The notes: generated from the letters alone by a model not told the origin. A DNA stretch of 12,932 nt from Prevotella sp. UBA2739 (GCA_002353525.1 DEJV01000033.1:77419-90350); one strand, 5' to 3'; positions 1 through 6,448 are shown, numbered from the stretch's first letter. Translations and numbers: made by a program.

Positions 1-714
1 AATAAGGTGGTAGACCGCATGCATCTTCGCGACCACCGGCCCTTCGCCCATGTTTATACCGGCGTGGACAGTACCCATCTGCCCGTGCTCCAGCGCAAGG
101 ACATCTGCTGCCTGCGTGATTTAGAGATTGCTCCCGGCACGCCCATGGAGAAGGCGCGCGACCTGTTCCTGTTCAGTCTCTCGGCCATGGGCATGCCGTT
201 CATCGACGTGGCGTTCATGCGCAAGTCGCAGATTGAGGGCAACACGCTGGTGTATTACCGCCACAAGACGGGCCAGCGCGTCAGCGTCTACCTCGAGCCC
301 TGCATGCAGCAGATCATCCGCAAGTACAGCCCGGCAGAGGGTGACTATGTCTTTCCGCTGCTGAGCAGCACCGACCCCGCCGTTGCCTATGTCGAGTACG
401 AGTCGCGGCTGGCAGCCTACAACGCGCAGTTGTCGCAGCTTGGCAGGAAGGCCGGCCTCACGCAGCACCTGTCTTCGTACACCCCGCGTCGCACGTGGGC
501 GAGCCTTGCTTTTCAGCGCGATGTAAGTCTGGAAACCATCTCGCAGGCACTGGGACACACCAACAGCCGTACCACCCGCACCTACATCAAGGCGCAGAAC
601 GACCATTTACTAAGAAAAAAGAATAAAGAATTGTTAAATTACCTTTCCCTCGATGCTCTAGGAAAGAGATTTGGCCGTTTTTCTAATAAACTATATTTCA
701 GTACGTTATGCTAA
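1..714 (+). CDS. Tyrosine site-specific recombinase, C-terminal part (5' end outside window)
   Basis: The frame is open to the left edge, so the true start is missing; a GTG at 7 is only the first start-like codon visible. Numbering from that GTG, the catalytic domain shows the beta-hairpin lysine (HKTGQ, K87), the second arginine box (YTPRRTW, R161), LGHTNSRTT with H184, and the nucleophile Y193 in RTYIK. The region of the first catalytic arginine reads AMGMPFIDV (60-68), where many Bacteroidetes integrases have ARGMSFVD, so the usual arginine is not seen. Some integrases of this group, such as IntDOT of CTnDOT, are known to lack it. The gene body is GC-rich, but from about 602 to the stop it is AT-rich, and one arm of an inverted repeat lies inside its end (656-668). 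Its position beside an inverted-repeat-bounded promoter suggests a local DNA invertase rather than an element integrase. Family assignment is firm; the role is inferred. Confidence 0.88.
   Translation, partial: NKVVDRMHLRDHRPFAHVYTGVDSTHLPVLQRKDICCLRDLEIAPGTPMEKARDLFLFSLSAMGMPFIDVAFMRKSQIEGNTLVYYRHKTGQRVSVYLEPCMQQIIRKYSPAEGDYVFPLLSSTDPAVAYVEYESRLAAYNAQLSQLGRKAGLTQHLSSYTPRRTWASLAFQRDVSLETISQALGHTNSRTTRTYIKAQNDHLLRKKNKELLNYLSLDALGKRFGRFSNKLYFSTLC
656..668 (+). repeat. Left arm of 13-bp inverted repeat (putative inversion site IRL)
   Basis: CTCTAGGAAAGAG is the exact reverse complement of 844-856. The arms enclose 175 bp. The motif has dyad symmetry itself (CTCT, 5-bp spacer, AGAG), as expected for two recombinase half-sites around a crossover region. 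It lies within the last codons of the recombinase. Its use as a recombination site is inferred. Confidence 0.72.
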
Positions 715-784
715 AAGAGGCGAAATTTTGTAAGATTTTTTCGGTTAAATAATGTTGTAGATTTAGAGGTTCCTTTTAAAATTG

Positions 785-816
785 TTTGTAAAAATGATTT
801 TTTATCCTTATTTTTG
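785..816 (+). promoter_or_regulatory. Bacteroidetes-type promoter inside the putative invertible segment
   Basis: A -33 TTTG (785-788) and a perfect -7 TAnnTTTG (TATTTTTG, 809-816) are separated by 20 bp, matching the Bacteroidetes primary sigma factor consensus. Transcription would start near 823 and run right, towards the large exported-protein gene. Inversion between the 13-bp repeats would move the -7 box to about 696-703 on the minus strand, pointing into the recombinase gene. Confidence 0.75.
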
Positions 817-841
817 CAAGGAATTATAGGCTACTACACTC

Positions 842-858
842 GCCTCTTTCCTAGAGGC
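842..858 (+). repeat. Right inversion site IRR, with internal GCCTCT/AGAGGC dyad
   Basis: 844-856 (CTCTTTCCTAGAG) is the right arm of the 13-bp inverted repeat. It is embedded in a longer dyad: GCCTCT (842-847), 5-bp spacer, AGAGGC (853-858). A second inverted pairing shares this arm: AAAGAGGCGA at 714-723, just past the recombinase stop, pairs with 840-849 over 10 bp. There are therefore three related half-site-bearing sequences (656, 711 and 842). In an mRNA started at the 785-816 promoter the dyad would lie about 20 nt from the 5' end as a small hairpin. Confidence 0.65.
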
Positions 859-1105
859 TTGCTGTTGTTGGCCCTATCAGTATAAGGACTAAAGAACTAT
901 TAAAAATGTATGATTATGACGGAAGGGAAATTTACTCGATGCCGTTGGTGACGCAAAGAGATTGGTTCCGCTAGGGCAACAGGTCCGGGCGGGGCATACT
1001 TGTGTGTCACTGGCGCAGCTCGTGTCTTGGCGGCCAGGCTGTTGAGGCGCTATGAAGAAGACGAACCTCTTTACTGTTTGTTATTGCGGAGGGGTATATC
1101 TGTAA

Positions 1106-1136
1106 TTGATGAATACGAAAGAAAACGAATAATTTG
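1106..1136 (+). promoter_or_regulatory. Weak possible proximal promoter
   Basis: TTG (1106-1108), then 21 bp, then TAATTTG (1130-1136), one base short of TAnnTTTG. If active it would give a 20-nt leader to the ATG at 1164 and basal expression independent of the switch. The match is poor. Confidence 0.25.
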
Positions 1137-1163
1137 AACTAATAAAAATAAAAATCAAAAAAC

Positions 1164-4100
1164 ATGAAAAGAATGTTTACATTAAATTCGAAAAGCAGAA
1201 GCAGATGGATGCTGCTTCTCTTATTCCTGCTCGCCGGTGTCACCGACACGCTGGCGGAGGATGCTAACGTGACTATCAGCCCGACAACAGGAAACTTGAT
1301 TGCTGCTATGACGGGTGAGAATGAAGTTGGTTATGAAAATGGATCATCTGCCTTGTGGCGTCATGAACAGCTTCCTTTGTCATTTACTGTTTCTGATGAG
1401 AATCGTCTAACTGATGCAGGTGAGACTTTAAACCCCGCTGGTGACATGCGCGTTCATAATGGCTATCTAGTTGTTCACGGTGGTACGTCCTCTGACTTAT
1501 ACTGTGTATTATCTTTGCCGAAAGGCTATCGTATTACTGGTTACAAGATGGTACTTCTGAATAATTTATATGGCGAAACAGTTGCCAATCAGACTCGCAA
1601 TGGCGGAAATAAGGTCATGTATGAGACTAATTCAAACTTTAGTACGAACAACTATTTGGCTCGTGGTTACTATGCAGACAATAAGAACCAATATACCATG
1701 GGTACTTCAAAAGAGAATCGTGAGTACATCCTTGAGAGGAATAGTCTTACGGATACTGATATGGGAAACCATTTGTATTTTAGGTTAACTCATACAAATA
1801 CTAATCAGTTCTTCGCCGTTACTATTAAGTCTTTCGAAGTGTGGTTTACCGCTGAGGGTACTTTCGACGCAACAGTAAATGCTACAGGAAAAGATGTGGT
1901 TAGAAGTGTTGTGACTTCTCCATTCAAGACCAGTAAGATTGATGTTGGTGCTGTTGAGCGCAGACCAAAAAACGGACAAACCTTCTTCGCATATTCATAT
2001 GAGAATGTGCGTGACCTTGATGCATACAACACGATTTATCAGCAAAATGCAGTCGTTGACGGTGTTCCTACTCAAGGGGATGAGGAAAAACATATCCATC
2101 CAGTAAATGTGAATGGACAGGACCTCTTTGCCTTTGGAAACGACACTTACTTTGTAGAAACACCTGTCTCTGTTCATACCTCTTCTGGTCTGACAGCACC
2201 TGTCGGATATAGAATTGTTGGTGCAAAATTCAATTATTTGTGGGGTCCCCAAACTGCTGGTGGAACTCGTACAATTGATGATGCTTATTACATTATATAT
2301 AGATATAGAAATAGAGATTACTACCTAAATGACCAACTGCAGTTATCAAGGACTGAATTTGCATGGTCATACGATAGTGAGTCCAACAACCTATATACGG
2401 GGACGGGTAGCAATATCAGATATTTGTCTTGTGAGGGTAGTGGAGAGCTCCGAACACTGTCAACCAGCTCTGAAAAAGGCGGTTATTACAATCTTAATGT
2501 ATTCACTAGAAATAATAAAACTTACATAGGTTGGGATAATGATGATGCAGATAATAGGTATTATTTAATAGGTTATAATGGAAATCTTTATGTATATCAG
2601 AATGCAGCAAGTTATGCTGTAACAGTTATTCCTGCTGGAACGCATACTGTCAATCTCGCATCCTATAGTCCTGGCGCATATACGCTCAAGGTGTATGACA
2701 AAGAAGGTAATTACGCAGAAGATTCTGAAGGAAATCCTACTAAAGGTTTGAAAGCTGTTGTTACCAGTGCGTCTGATGCTAATGGCACTCTGGAGTTAGA
2801 GGGACTGAACAACGATGCCGTGAAGTTCCAGATTACCGGCCTTGATGAGGGCAAGCAGGCTCTTGTTTCTATAACACTGCAGTTGGAGGCATTGGATCCG
2901 TATATCAACAGCATGAACATTGCCTGCGAGGATACTCCTAAGGAACTGCAGATGGCTCAGACATTCTCTGCCAACGACTTTAAGGTTAGTGGCGGTAGGT
3001 TTACGTATTATGTACCTGAAGAATATGCCGATACAGAGCTGACCTTTAAGTTTACAGATTTGCATAGCGACTATGGTGATAATACCTATTATGGCAATAC
3101 CTCAAGTATTCATAGAAGTCGTTACAGCTTTGTGACTTCAGCCTATTTCACTCCGATTAACGGCGACGGCAACGCTGGATTGTATGCTACGAACTATGAT
3201 CCTAATGCAGCCTATACGAATAAGGTGGTTGCAACTACCGCAGGTAACATCCGCTTTAAGTTCAACAATGCTGAGGATTTGGTTAATACACAAACGAACA
3301 CAGGTAGAAAATACCTTGAGGAAACACCGTTCTCAGTAGCAGCATATCTTGGATCAGAAGACCCAGACGGCTCGGATAAGACGGGTGACTTTAATGCTGT
3401 TAAGCTGAAAGCTTCTGATGCAGCTCAGAGAGCTGGAACATTCTATGTGTTCACTGCCGATGAGACCCGCTACAACATTGCTCCTACAACTGCCTGGCAG
3501 CACCGCTACTATGCCTTCTATCGCATGGACATCGAGGTGCAGGCTAGAACCTTTACACCTGCTCTGACTTGGACAAAGGTATACGACAAGACTTGCTACG
3601 ATAAGAATGGCGATGCTGAGGACAGCATGTGGGGATTGAAACTCAACACTTCTGATGTGGGCGATGATGGAAAACAGGGCTATCTGACAGCTAAGCAGGT
3701 TATCAACACCGCTACAGAACAGCTGGATCCGAACAACGTAAATCGTCCTGCCTCGATGGATCAGATTCTCTATGTGGATGCTACCGATCTGCTGGCTCTT
3801 GTAAACACCAACGAGAAGAGTCTTGAGGATCTGCAAGGCGAACTGGGTGCAAACGCACTGACATTCTTGCCTGTGAACACCACTTCTACACTCGACAACG
3901 TAGCTGTGAAGACGACTAGTGGTTCGTTCCGTGCTGGACGTAACATTGTGCTGACCGATAAGAAGCCGTTCTACTCTCCATTCGACATTCAGGTGGGTTC
4001 TGCCAACTGGGCTACCTACACCCGTGATATTACCGTCGAGTCTACTGGTATGGTGAAGAACTCTACCGTGATGCTGCCGTTCACACTGGCACTTGAGAAT

Positions 4101-4910
4101 GGTGTACACACCAATGCCGAGGGTCTTCCTGGCGCAGGCAAGGAGTTCACAGTTCACACCATGGCTGCCAACCAGACCCTGCAGAAGGTGAAGGGTGAGG
4201 ACTATGGCTCTGCTTACTTTGAAAAGTACACTGAGGCTATGACAGAGGCCAACAAGCCTTATATGATTAAGGTAGATGAGAATGGCTATGCCGACGAGGC
4301 TAATAAGAAGATCTTCATCGCATCGCAGACTGGTTCGTTGGTACTTGCTACCACCGATGGTAAAGATCTTGAAAACGGAAATGGTAAGTACTACAAAGGT
4401 GAGGAGAACGTACAGGCTTCTTCTGATAAGGAGAACTTCGTGCTGACCAACAAGGGTTCTTACTCGGGTATGAAGTTCGACCGTGCTAAAGATGAGAAGG
4501 TGTTCTACTTCGCTAGCGACAAGTATCTCGACCTGCGTACACTTTATGTAGATAAGAACAACCCAGAGAAGTGGCAGTATCTCTACAGCTATCCGTTCCG
4601 TGCTGCTTATGCTTACACCAGCACAACCAAGTCGAACAATGCCAAGGCACTGAAAGGCTTCTTCATCAGCTATGAGGAGCCGCAGGGCAGCACCACAGGC
4701 ATTGAGGATGTAGCTGCCGAGGCTGACTTGATGGTACGTGCCGGCAACGGTTCTATCACACTCACTGCCACACGCGATCAGGCTGTGGCCATCCATGCCA
4801 TCAGCGGTATCAACGTGAACCGCATCCAGCTGAATGCCGGTGAGACTCAGGTGGTGAACCTGCCCGCAGGCATCTATGTGGTGAACAATGTGAAGATTGT
4901 TGTTAAATAA
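1164..4910 (+). CDS. Large exported surface-type protein with T9SS-like C-terminal sorting tail, function unknown
   Basis: The 1248-residue product begins with a clear signal peptide: basic n-region (KSRSRWM), leucine-rich core (17-23) and a probable cleavage site after TLA (29-31). The mature part is rich in T, N, Y, D and S, with no further transmembrane segment or catalytic motif that I recognise, which suggests extracellular beta-rich domains. The linker TGIEDV (1178-1183) precedes a final block of about 65 residues ending LPAGIYVVNNVKIVVK. Its pattern (GNGSITL, IHAISGINV, GIYVV, basic end) resembles the type A sorting domain used by the type IX secretion system, so surface attachment or release is likely. 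The start at 1164 is chosen because the signal peptide follows at once and the upstream DNA is A-rich. The first half (to about 2700) is visibly more AT-rich than the second, so the gene may be a mosaic. It forms an operon with the small gene 19 bases downstream. No specific ligand or activity can be assigned. Confidence 0.85.
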   Translation: MKRMFTLNSKSRSRWMLLLLFLLAGVTDTLAEDANVTISPTTGNLIAAMTGENEVGYENGSSALWRHEQLPLSFTVSDENRLTDAGETLNPAGDMRVHNGYLVVHGGTSSDLYCVLSLPKGYRITGYKMVLLNNLYGETVANQTRNGGNKVMYETNSNFSTNNYLARGYYADNKNQYTMGTSKENREYILERNSLTDTDMGNHLYFRLTHTNTNQFFAVTIKSFEVWFTAEGTFDATVNATGKDVVRSVVTSPFKTSKIDVGAVERRPKNGQTFFAYSYENVRDLDAYNTIYQQNAVVDGVPTQGDEEKHIHPVNVNGQDLFAFGNDTYFVETPVSVHTSSGLTAPVGYRIVGAKFNYLWGPQTAGGTRTIDDAYYIIYRYRNRDYYLNDQLQLSRTEFAWSYDSESNNLYTGTGSNIRYLSCEGSGELRTLSTSSEKGGYYNLNVFTRNNKTYIGWDNDDADNRYYLIGYNGNLYVYQNAASYAVTVIPAGTHTVNLASYSPGAYTLKVYDKEGNYAEDSEGNPTKGLKAVVTSASDANGTLELEGLNNDAVKFQITGLDEGKQALVSITLQLEALDPYINSMNIACEDTPKELQMAQTFSANDFKVSGGRFTYYVPEEYADTELTFKFTDLHSDYGDNTYYGNTSSIHRSRYSFVTSAYFTPINGDGNAGLYATNYDPNAAYTNKVVATTAGNIRFKFNNAEDLVNTQTNTGRKYLEETPFSVAAYLGSEDPDGSDKTGDFNAVKLKASDAAQRAGTFYVFTADETRYNIAPTTAWQHRYYAFYRMDIEVQARTFTPALTWTKVYDKTCYDKNGDAEDSMWGLKLNTSDVGDDGKQGYLTAKQVINTATEQLDPNNVNRPASMDQILYVDATDLLALVNTNEKSLEDLQGELGANALTFLPVNTTSTLDNVAVKTTSGSFRAGRNIVLTDKKPFYSPFDIQVGSANWATYTRDITVESTGMVKNSTVMLPFTLALENGVHTNAEGLPGAGKEFTVHTMAANQTLQKVKGEDYGSAYFEKYTEAMTEANKPYMIKVDENGYADEANKKIFIASQTGSLVLATTDGKDLENGNGKYYKGEENVQASSDKENFVLTNKGSYSGMKFDRAKDEKVFYFASDKYLDLRTLYVDKNNPEKWQYLYSYPFRAAYAYTSTTKSNNAKALKGFFISYEEPQGSTTGIEDVAAEADLMVRAGNGSITLTATRDQAVAIHAISGINVNRIQLNAGETQVVNLPAGIYVVNNVKIVVK

Positions 4911-4915
4911 TCAAT

Positions 4916-4922
4916 AGGAGGA
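4916..4922 (+). promoter_or_regulatory. Strong Shine-Dalgarno before the small downstream gene
   Basis: AGGAGGA lies 7 nt before the ATG at 4930 and just after the stop of the large gene. Such a strong Shine-Dalgarno is uncommon in Bacteroidetes. It decides the start at 4930 over the in-frame TTG at 4924, which lies too close to it. Confidence 0.7.
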
Positions 4923-4929
4923 CTTGAAT

Positions 4930-5130
4930 ATGAAAAAGATATATAAGAAGCCGTCTACTGAGTTTGTGGTTGTTCGCTGCAACGAGAAACTGATGTGGGG
5001 CGAAATGGGTACTGAGTCGAACAAAGAGACTCATACCAACTCTAAGAAGCAAGATTTCTTCGAAGAGGATGATGCTGAAGTTGCTCCCACCGACAAGAGC
5101 GTGTGGGACGATGAAAAGAATTGGGATTAA
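4930..5130 (+). CDS. Small acidic protein (66 residues), function unknown
   Basis: The protein starts MKKIYKKPSTEFVVVRCNEK, passes LMWGEMG near residue 25, and ends in an acidic tail (FFEEDDAE, then VWDDEKNWD). No signal peptide or membrane segment is visible. From memory, Prevotella genomes carry many short proteins of this general shape (basic start with Y..P, hydrophobic V-rich stretch, acidic tryptophan-containing end) next to exported-protein genes. I know of no assigned function and name no family. It lies 19 bases after the large gene, before the first terminator, so it should share the phase-variable transcript. The strong ribosome-binding site suggests efficient translation. It could be a partner, chaperone-like factor or peptide precursor for the large protein; none of these is shown by the sequence. 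Confidence 0.78.
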   Translation: MKKIYKKPSTEFVVVRCNEKLMWGEMGTESNKETHTNSKKQDFFEEDDAEVAPTDKSVWDDEKNWD

Positions 5131-5211
5131 ATAGTTAATGAAATGATGTCCAAATAAGGTAGAGGTGCCGCTCGTTCTTCCGGATTCATCTGGCAGGGCG
5201 GGAGCACCGGG

Positions 5212-5254
5212 GCCGGACAGGCAACAGGGATGTCCCCTGTCCGGCTTTAGTTTT
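5212..5254 (+). terminator. Hairpin terminator after the surface-protein operon
   Basis: GCCGGACAGG (5212-5221) pairs perfectly with CCTGTCCGGC (5236-5245), followed by TTTAGTTTT. An alternative inner stem ACAGGG/CCCTGT (5225-5230/5235-5240) is also possible. It lies 80 bases after the small gene's stop. Confidence 0.75.
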
Positions 5255-5331
5255 GGGCACATATGATACTATATAAAATGAGATTATAGTTCAATTATAC
5301 TACATTATTAGTTTTTTGCGTAAAAACGAAG

Positions 5332-5367
5332 AAGTACCCAGGCTGTGAAGCTAGGGTACTTTTTTTA
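5332..5367 (+). terminator. Second intrinsic terminator
   Basis: AAGTACCC (5332-5339) pairs with GGGTACTT (5354-5361), with an inner GCT/AGC pairing, followed by a run of T to 5366. It could back up the terminator at 5212 or end a short transcript from 5255-5332; no promoter for such a transcript was found. Confidence 0.7.
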
Positions 5368-5487
5368 ATTGATAATTGACAATTGATAATTGACAATTAA
5401 GCCTCACGGACCGTAGAGGATTGAGAATTGAGGATTGGAGCCCCCCCTTTGACAATTGATAATTGATAATTGACAATTGATAATTGA
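5367..5487 (+). repeat. AATTGATAATTGAC simple repeats, left block
   Basis: Two stretches of alternating AATTGAT and AATTGAC units (5367-5398 and 5454-5487) are separated by a related GAGGATTGAGAATTG stretch and a run of C. The same repeat occurs in opposite orientation at 6796-6869, so the two blocks bracket the intergenic repeat region. Confidence 0.8.
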
Positions 5488-5524
5488 ATAGCCTGTCGGA
5501 TGGATTGGGATCTCAGCTCAGAAG

Positions 5525-5612
5525 CGCCCCGAAGGGGCAACAAGCATCTAGCCCAGGGCAACACCCTGGGTGTTAGATTTGAGGGGAAACGCCCTGTATG
5601 GGCAAAAGCATT
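5525..5612 (+). repeat. Bacteroidales palindromic intergenic element, copy 1 (+)
   Basis: Three palindromes in order: GCCCC-GAA-GGGGC (5526-5538), CCCAGGG-CAACA-CCCTGGG (5552-5570), and GCCC-TGTAT-GGGC (5591-5603) followed by AAAAGC. Copies with the same central palindrome lie at 6267-6325 and, inverted, at 6364-6448. Such REP-like elements are common between genes in Prevotella and Bacteroides. No transposase is present here. Confidence 0.75.
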
Positions 5613-5679
5613 ATTTTTATGACCATACTTTTTCCCTTTCAGGTTTGGTGGGGTGCCCGCATTCCATCACGCTGTAAAC

Positions 5680-5812
5680 CAAAATTGTGAATAAGGTAAA
5701 GTAGAGTCAACGCGAATTAAAAATAATGTTTCTTCGGAATCAACCCTTATCGTGAATAAGGCTACAGGTAGTCAACTCCTATCGTGAATAAGGCCACATG
5801 AAGTCAACTAAC
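5680..5812 (+). repeat. Degenerate tandem repeat, period about 32-33 bp, four units
   Basis: TCAAC recurs at 5707, 5740, 5772 and 5804 (steps 33, 32, 32). GTGAATAAGG recurs at 5687, 5752 and 5784, preceding TCAAC by about 20 bases; the second unit has lost it. Units 3 and 4 also share TATCGTGAATAAGGC at 5749 and 5781. Only the two short blocks are conserved, with the bases between them variable. Confidence 0.65.
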
Positions 5813-5844
5813 TCGTTAAACCACAACTAATAAATGTTAAAACT

Positions 5845-5877
5845 CAGTACCAAAATCAAGTCCGAGTTTTGGTACTG
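5845..5877 (+). repeat. Long perfect hairpin heading the palindrome array
   Basis: CAGTACCAAAA (5845-5855) pairs perfectly with TTTTGGTACTG (5867-5877) around an 11-nt loop. It carries the same TACCAA/TTGGTA arms as the array that follows 4 bases later, with a longer stem. Confidence 0.75.
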
Positions 5878-5880
5878 CCA

Positions 5881-6140
5881 GTACCAAACGTTGGTACTCA
5901 CGCTACCAAGCATTGGTACTCACGCTACCAAGCATTGGTAGGCAGGCTACCAAGCATTGGTAGTGAGGCTACCAGTTATTGGTACGCACACTACCAAACA
6001 TCGGTACGGCACGCTACAAAATATCTGTACTCACAGTACAAGGCATCTGTACGCACGCTACAAAGCATCTGTACGCACAGTACAAAGCATCTGTACTCAC
6101 AGTACAAAGCATCTGTACTCACAGTACAAAGCGTTTGTAC
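5881..6140 (+). repeat. Array of twelve 22-bp units, each centred on a 15-bp palindrome
   Basis: Units start at 5882, 5904, 5926, 5948, 5970, 5992, 6015, 6037, 6059, 6081, 6103 and 6125, spaced 22 bp with a single 23. Units 1-6 have TACC at the left and GGTA at the right (typically TACCAAGCATTGGTA). Units 7-12 have TACA and TGTA (typically TACAAAGCATCTGTA), and the last is again a perfect palindrome (TACAAAGCGTTTGTA). Linkers are short variants of CTCACGC or CGCACAG. In every unit positions 4 and 12 stay complementary, changing from C:G to A:T together. No unique spacers exist, so this is not CRISPR. The open frames through it are translations of the repeat. Confidence 0.9.
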
Positions 6141-6189
6141 TGGTTTTTCCTGACTAGACACTTTTTCTTTTCATGAACTGAAACAGTAG

Positions 6190-6325
6190 ACGGTTGTTTC
6201 TTTGTCATACTGAATCGATAGACACAAGTGTCCTTTCTACGGACTTTTAGGGCTCATAGGACTTTAGCGCCCCGAAGGGACAACGAGCATCTAGCCCAGG
6301 GTAACACCCTGGGTGTTGGGCGGAA
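6190..6325 (+). repeat. Palindromic intergenic element, copy 2 (+), with upstream repeat-like lead-in
   Basis: 6267-6325 repeats copy 1 with a few changes: GCGCCCCGAAGGGAC, AGCATCTAGCCCAGGG, then TAACA and CCCTGGGTGTT. The preceding stretch (6218-6265) holds ACACAAGTGT and two GGACTTT blocks (6241 and 6259), and looks like further repeat DNA rather than a gene. No coding potential is seen from 6141 to 6265. Confidence 0.6.
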
Positions 6326-6363
6326 ATGAAAAAGTAAAGGTAAAAGCCCAACAGCAGAAAAGA

Positions 6364-6448
6364 GCTTTTGCCCTTACAGGGCGAGAGAGGGGCGCCTGGT
6401 TTACCCAGGGTGTTGCCCTGGGCTATGGGCTCGATGGCCTTTCAGGCC
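6364..6448 (-). repeat. Palindromic intergenic element, copy 3 (inverted)
   Basis: On the minus strand the order is GGCC-TGAAA-GGCC (6436-6448), CCCAGGG-CAACA-CCCTGGG (6404-6422) and GCCC-TGTAA-GGGCAAAAGC (6363-6382), the same layout as copy 1. Copies 2 and 3 face each other across about 40 bases, so 6267-6448 is one large imperfect inverted structure. Confidence 0.7.

Larger units (their letters stand above)
817..1163 (+). other. Long leader upstream of the exported-protein gene, with recombinase-tail remnant
   Basis: No gene is supported here. If the 785-816 promoter is used, the mRNA leader is about 340 nt. From about 940 to 1060 the DNA is GC-rich, like the recombinase body and unlike its flanks. 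In the frame 920-1048 it reads a stretch containing LLDAVGDAKRL, which aligns codon by codon with LDALGKRF at the recombinase end if two codons are inserted. Two tiny frames exist: 907-975 (22 residues) and 1052-1105 (17 residues, starting MKKTNLF). Neither has further support. The last 60 bases before the ATG are A-rich. Confidence 0.5.

Noticed and set aside
907..975. 22-residue frame in the leader of the exported-protein gene
   Set aside because: No ribosome-binding or coding signal is seen, and another frame of the same DNA aligns with the recombinase tail, which explains the sequence better.
3354..4796. 480-residue open frame on the minus strand
   Set aside because: It lies wholly antisense to the exported-protein gene, has no recognisable motif, and is explained by codon bias of the real gene.
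5248..5255. TAGTTTTG as a promoter -7 box
   Set aside because: It is the T-tract of the terminator hairpin and has no TTTG at the right distance upstream.
5881..6140. CRISPR array
   Set aside because: Units are contiguous 22-bp repeats with only 7-8 base linkers that are variants of each other; there are no unique spacers and no cas genes.
5869..6153. Repetitive 94-residue protein on the plus strand
   Set aside because: It is the translation of the palindrome array. Similar frames are open in other phases, as expected for a repeat, and no start signal or promoter is visible.
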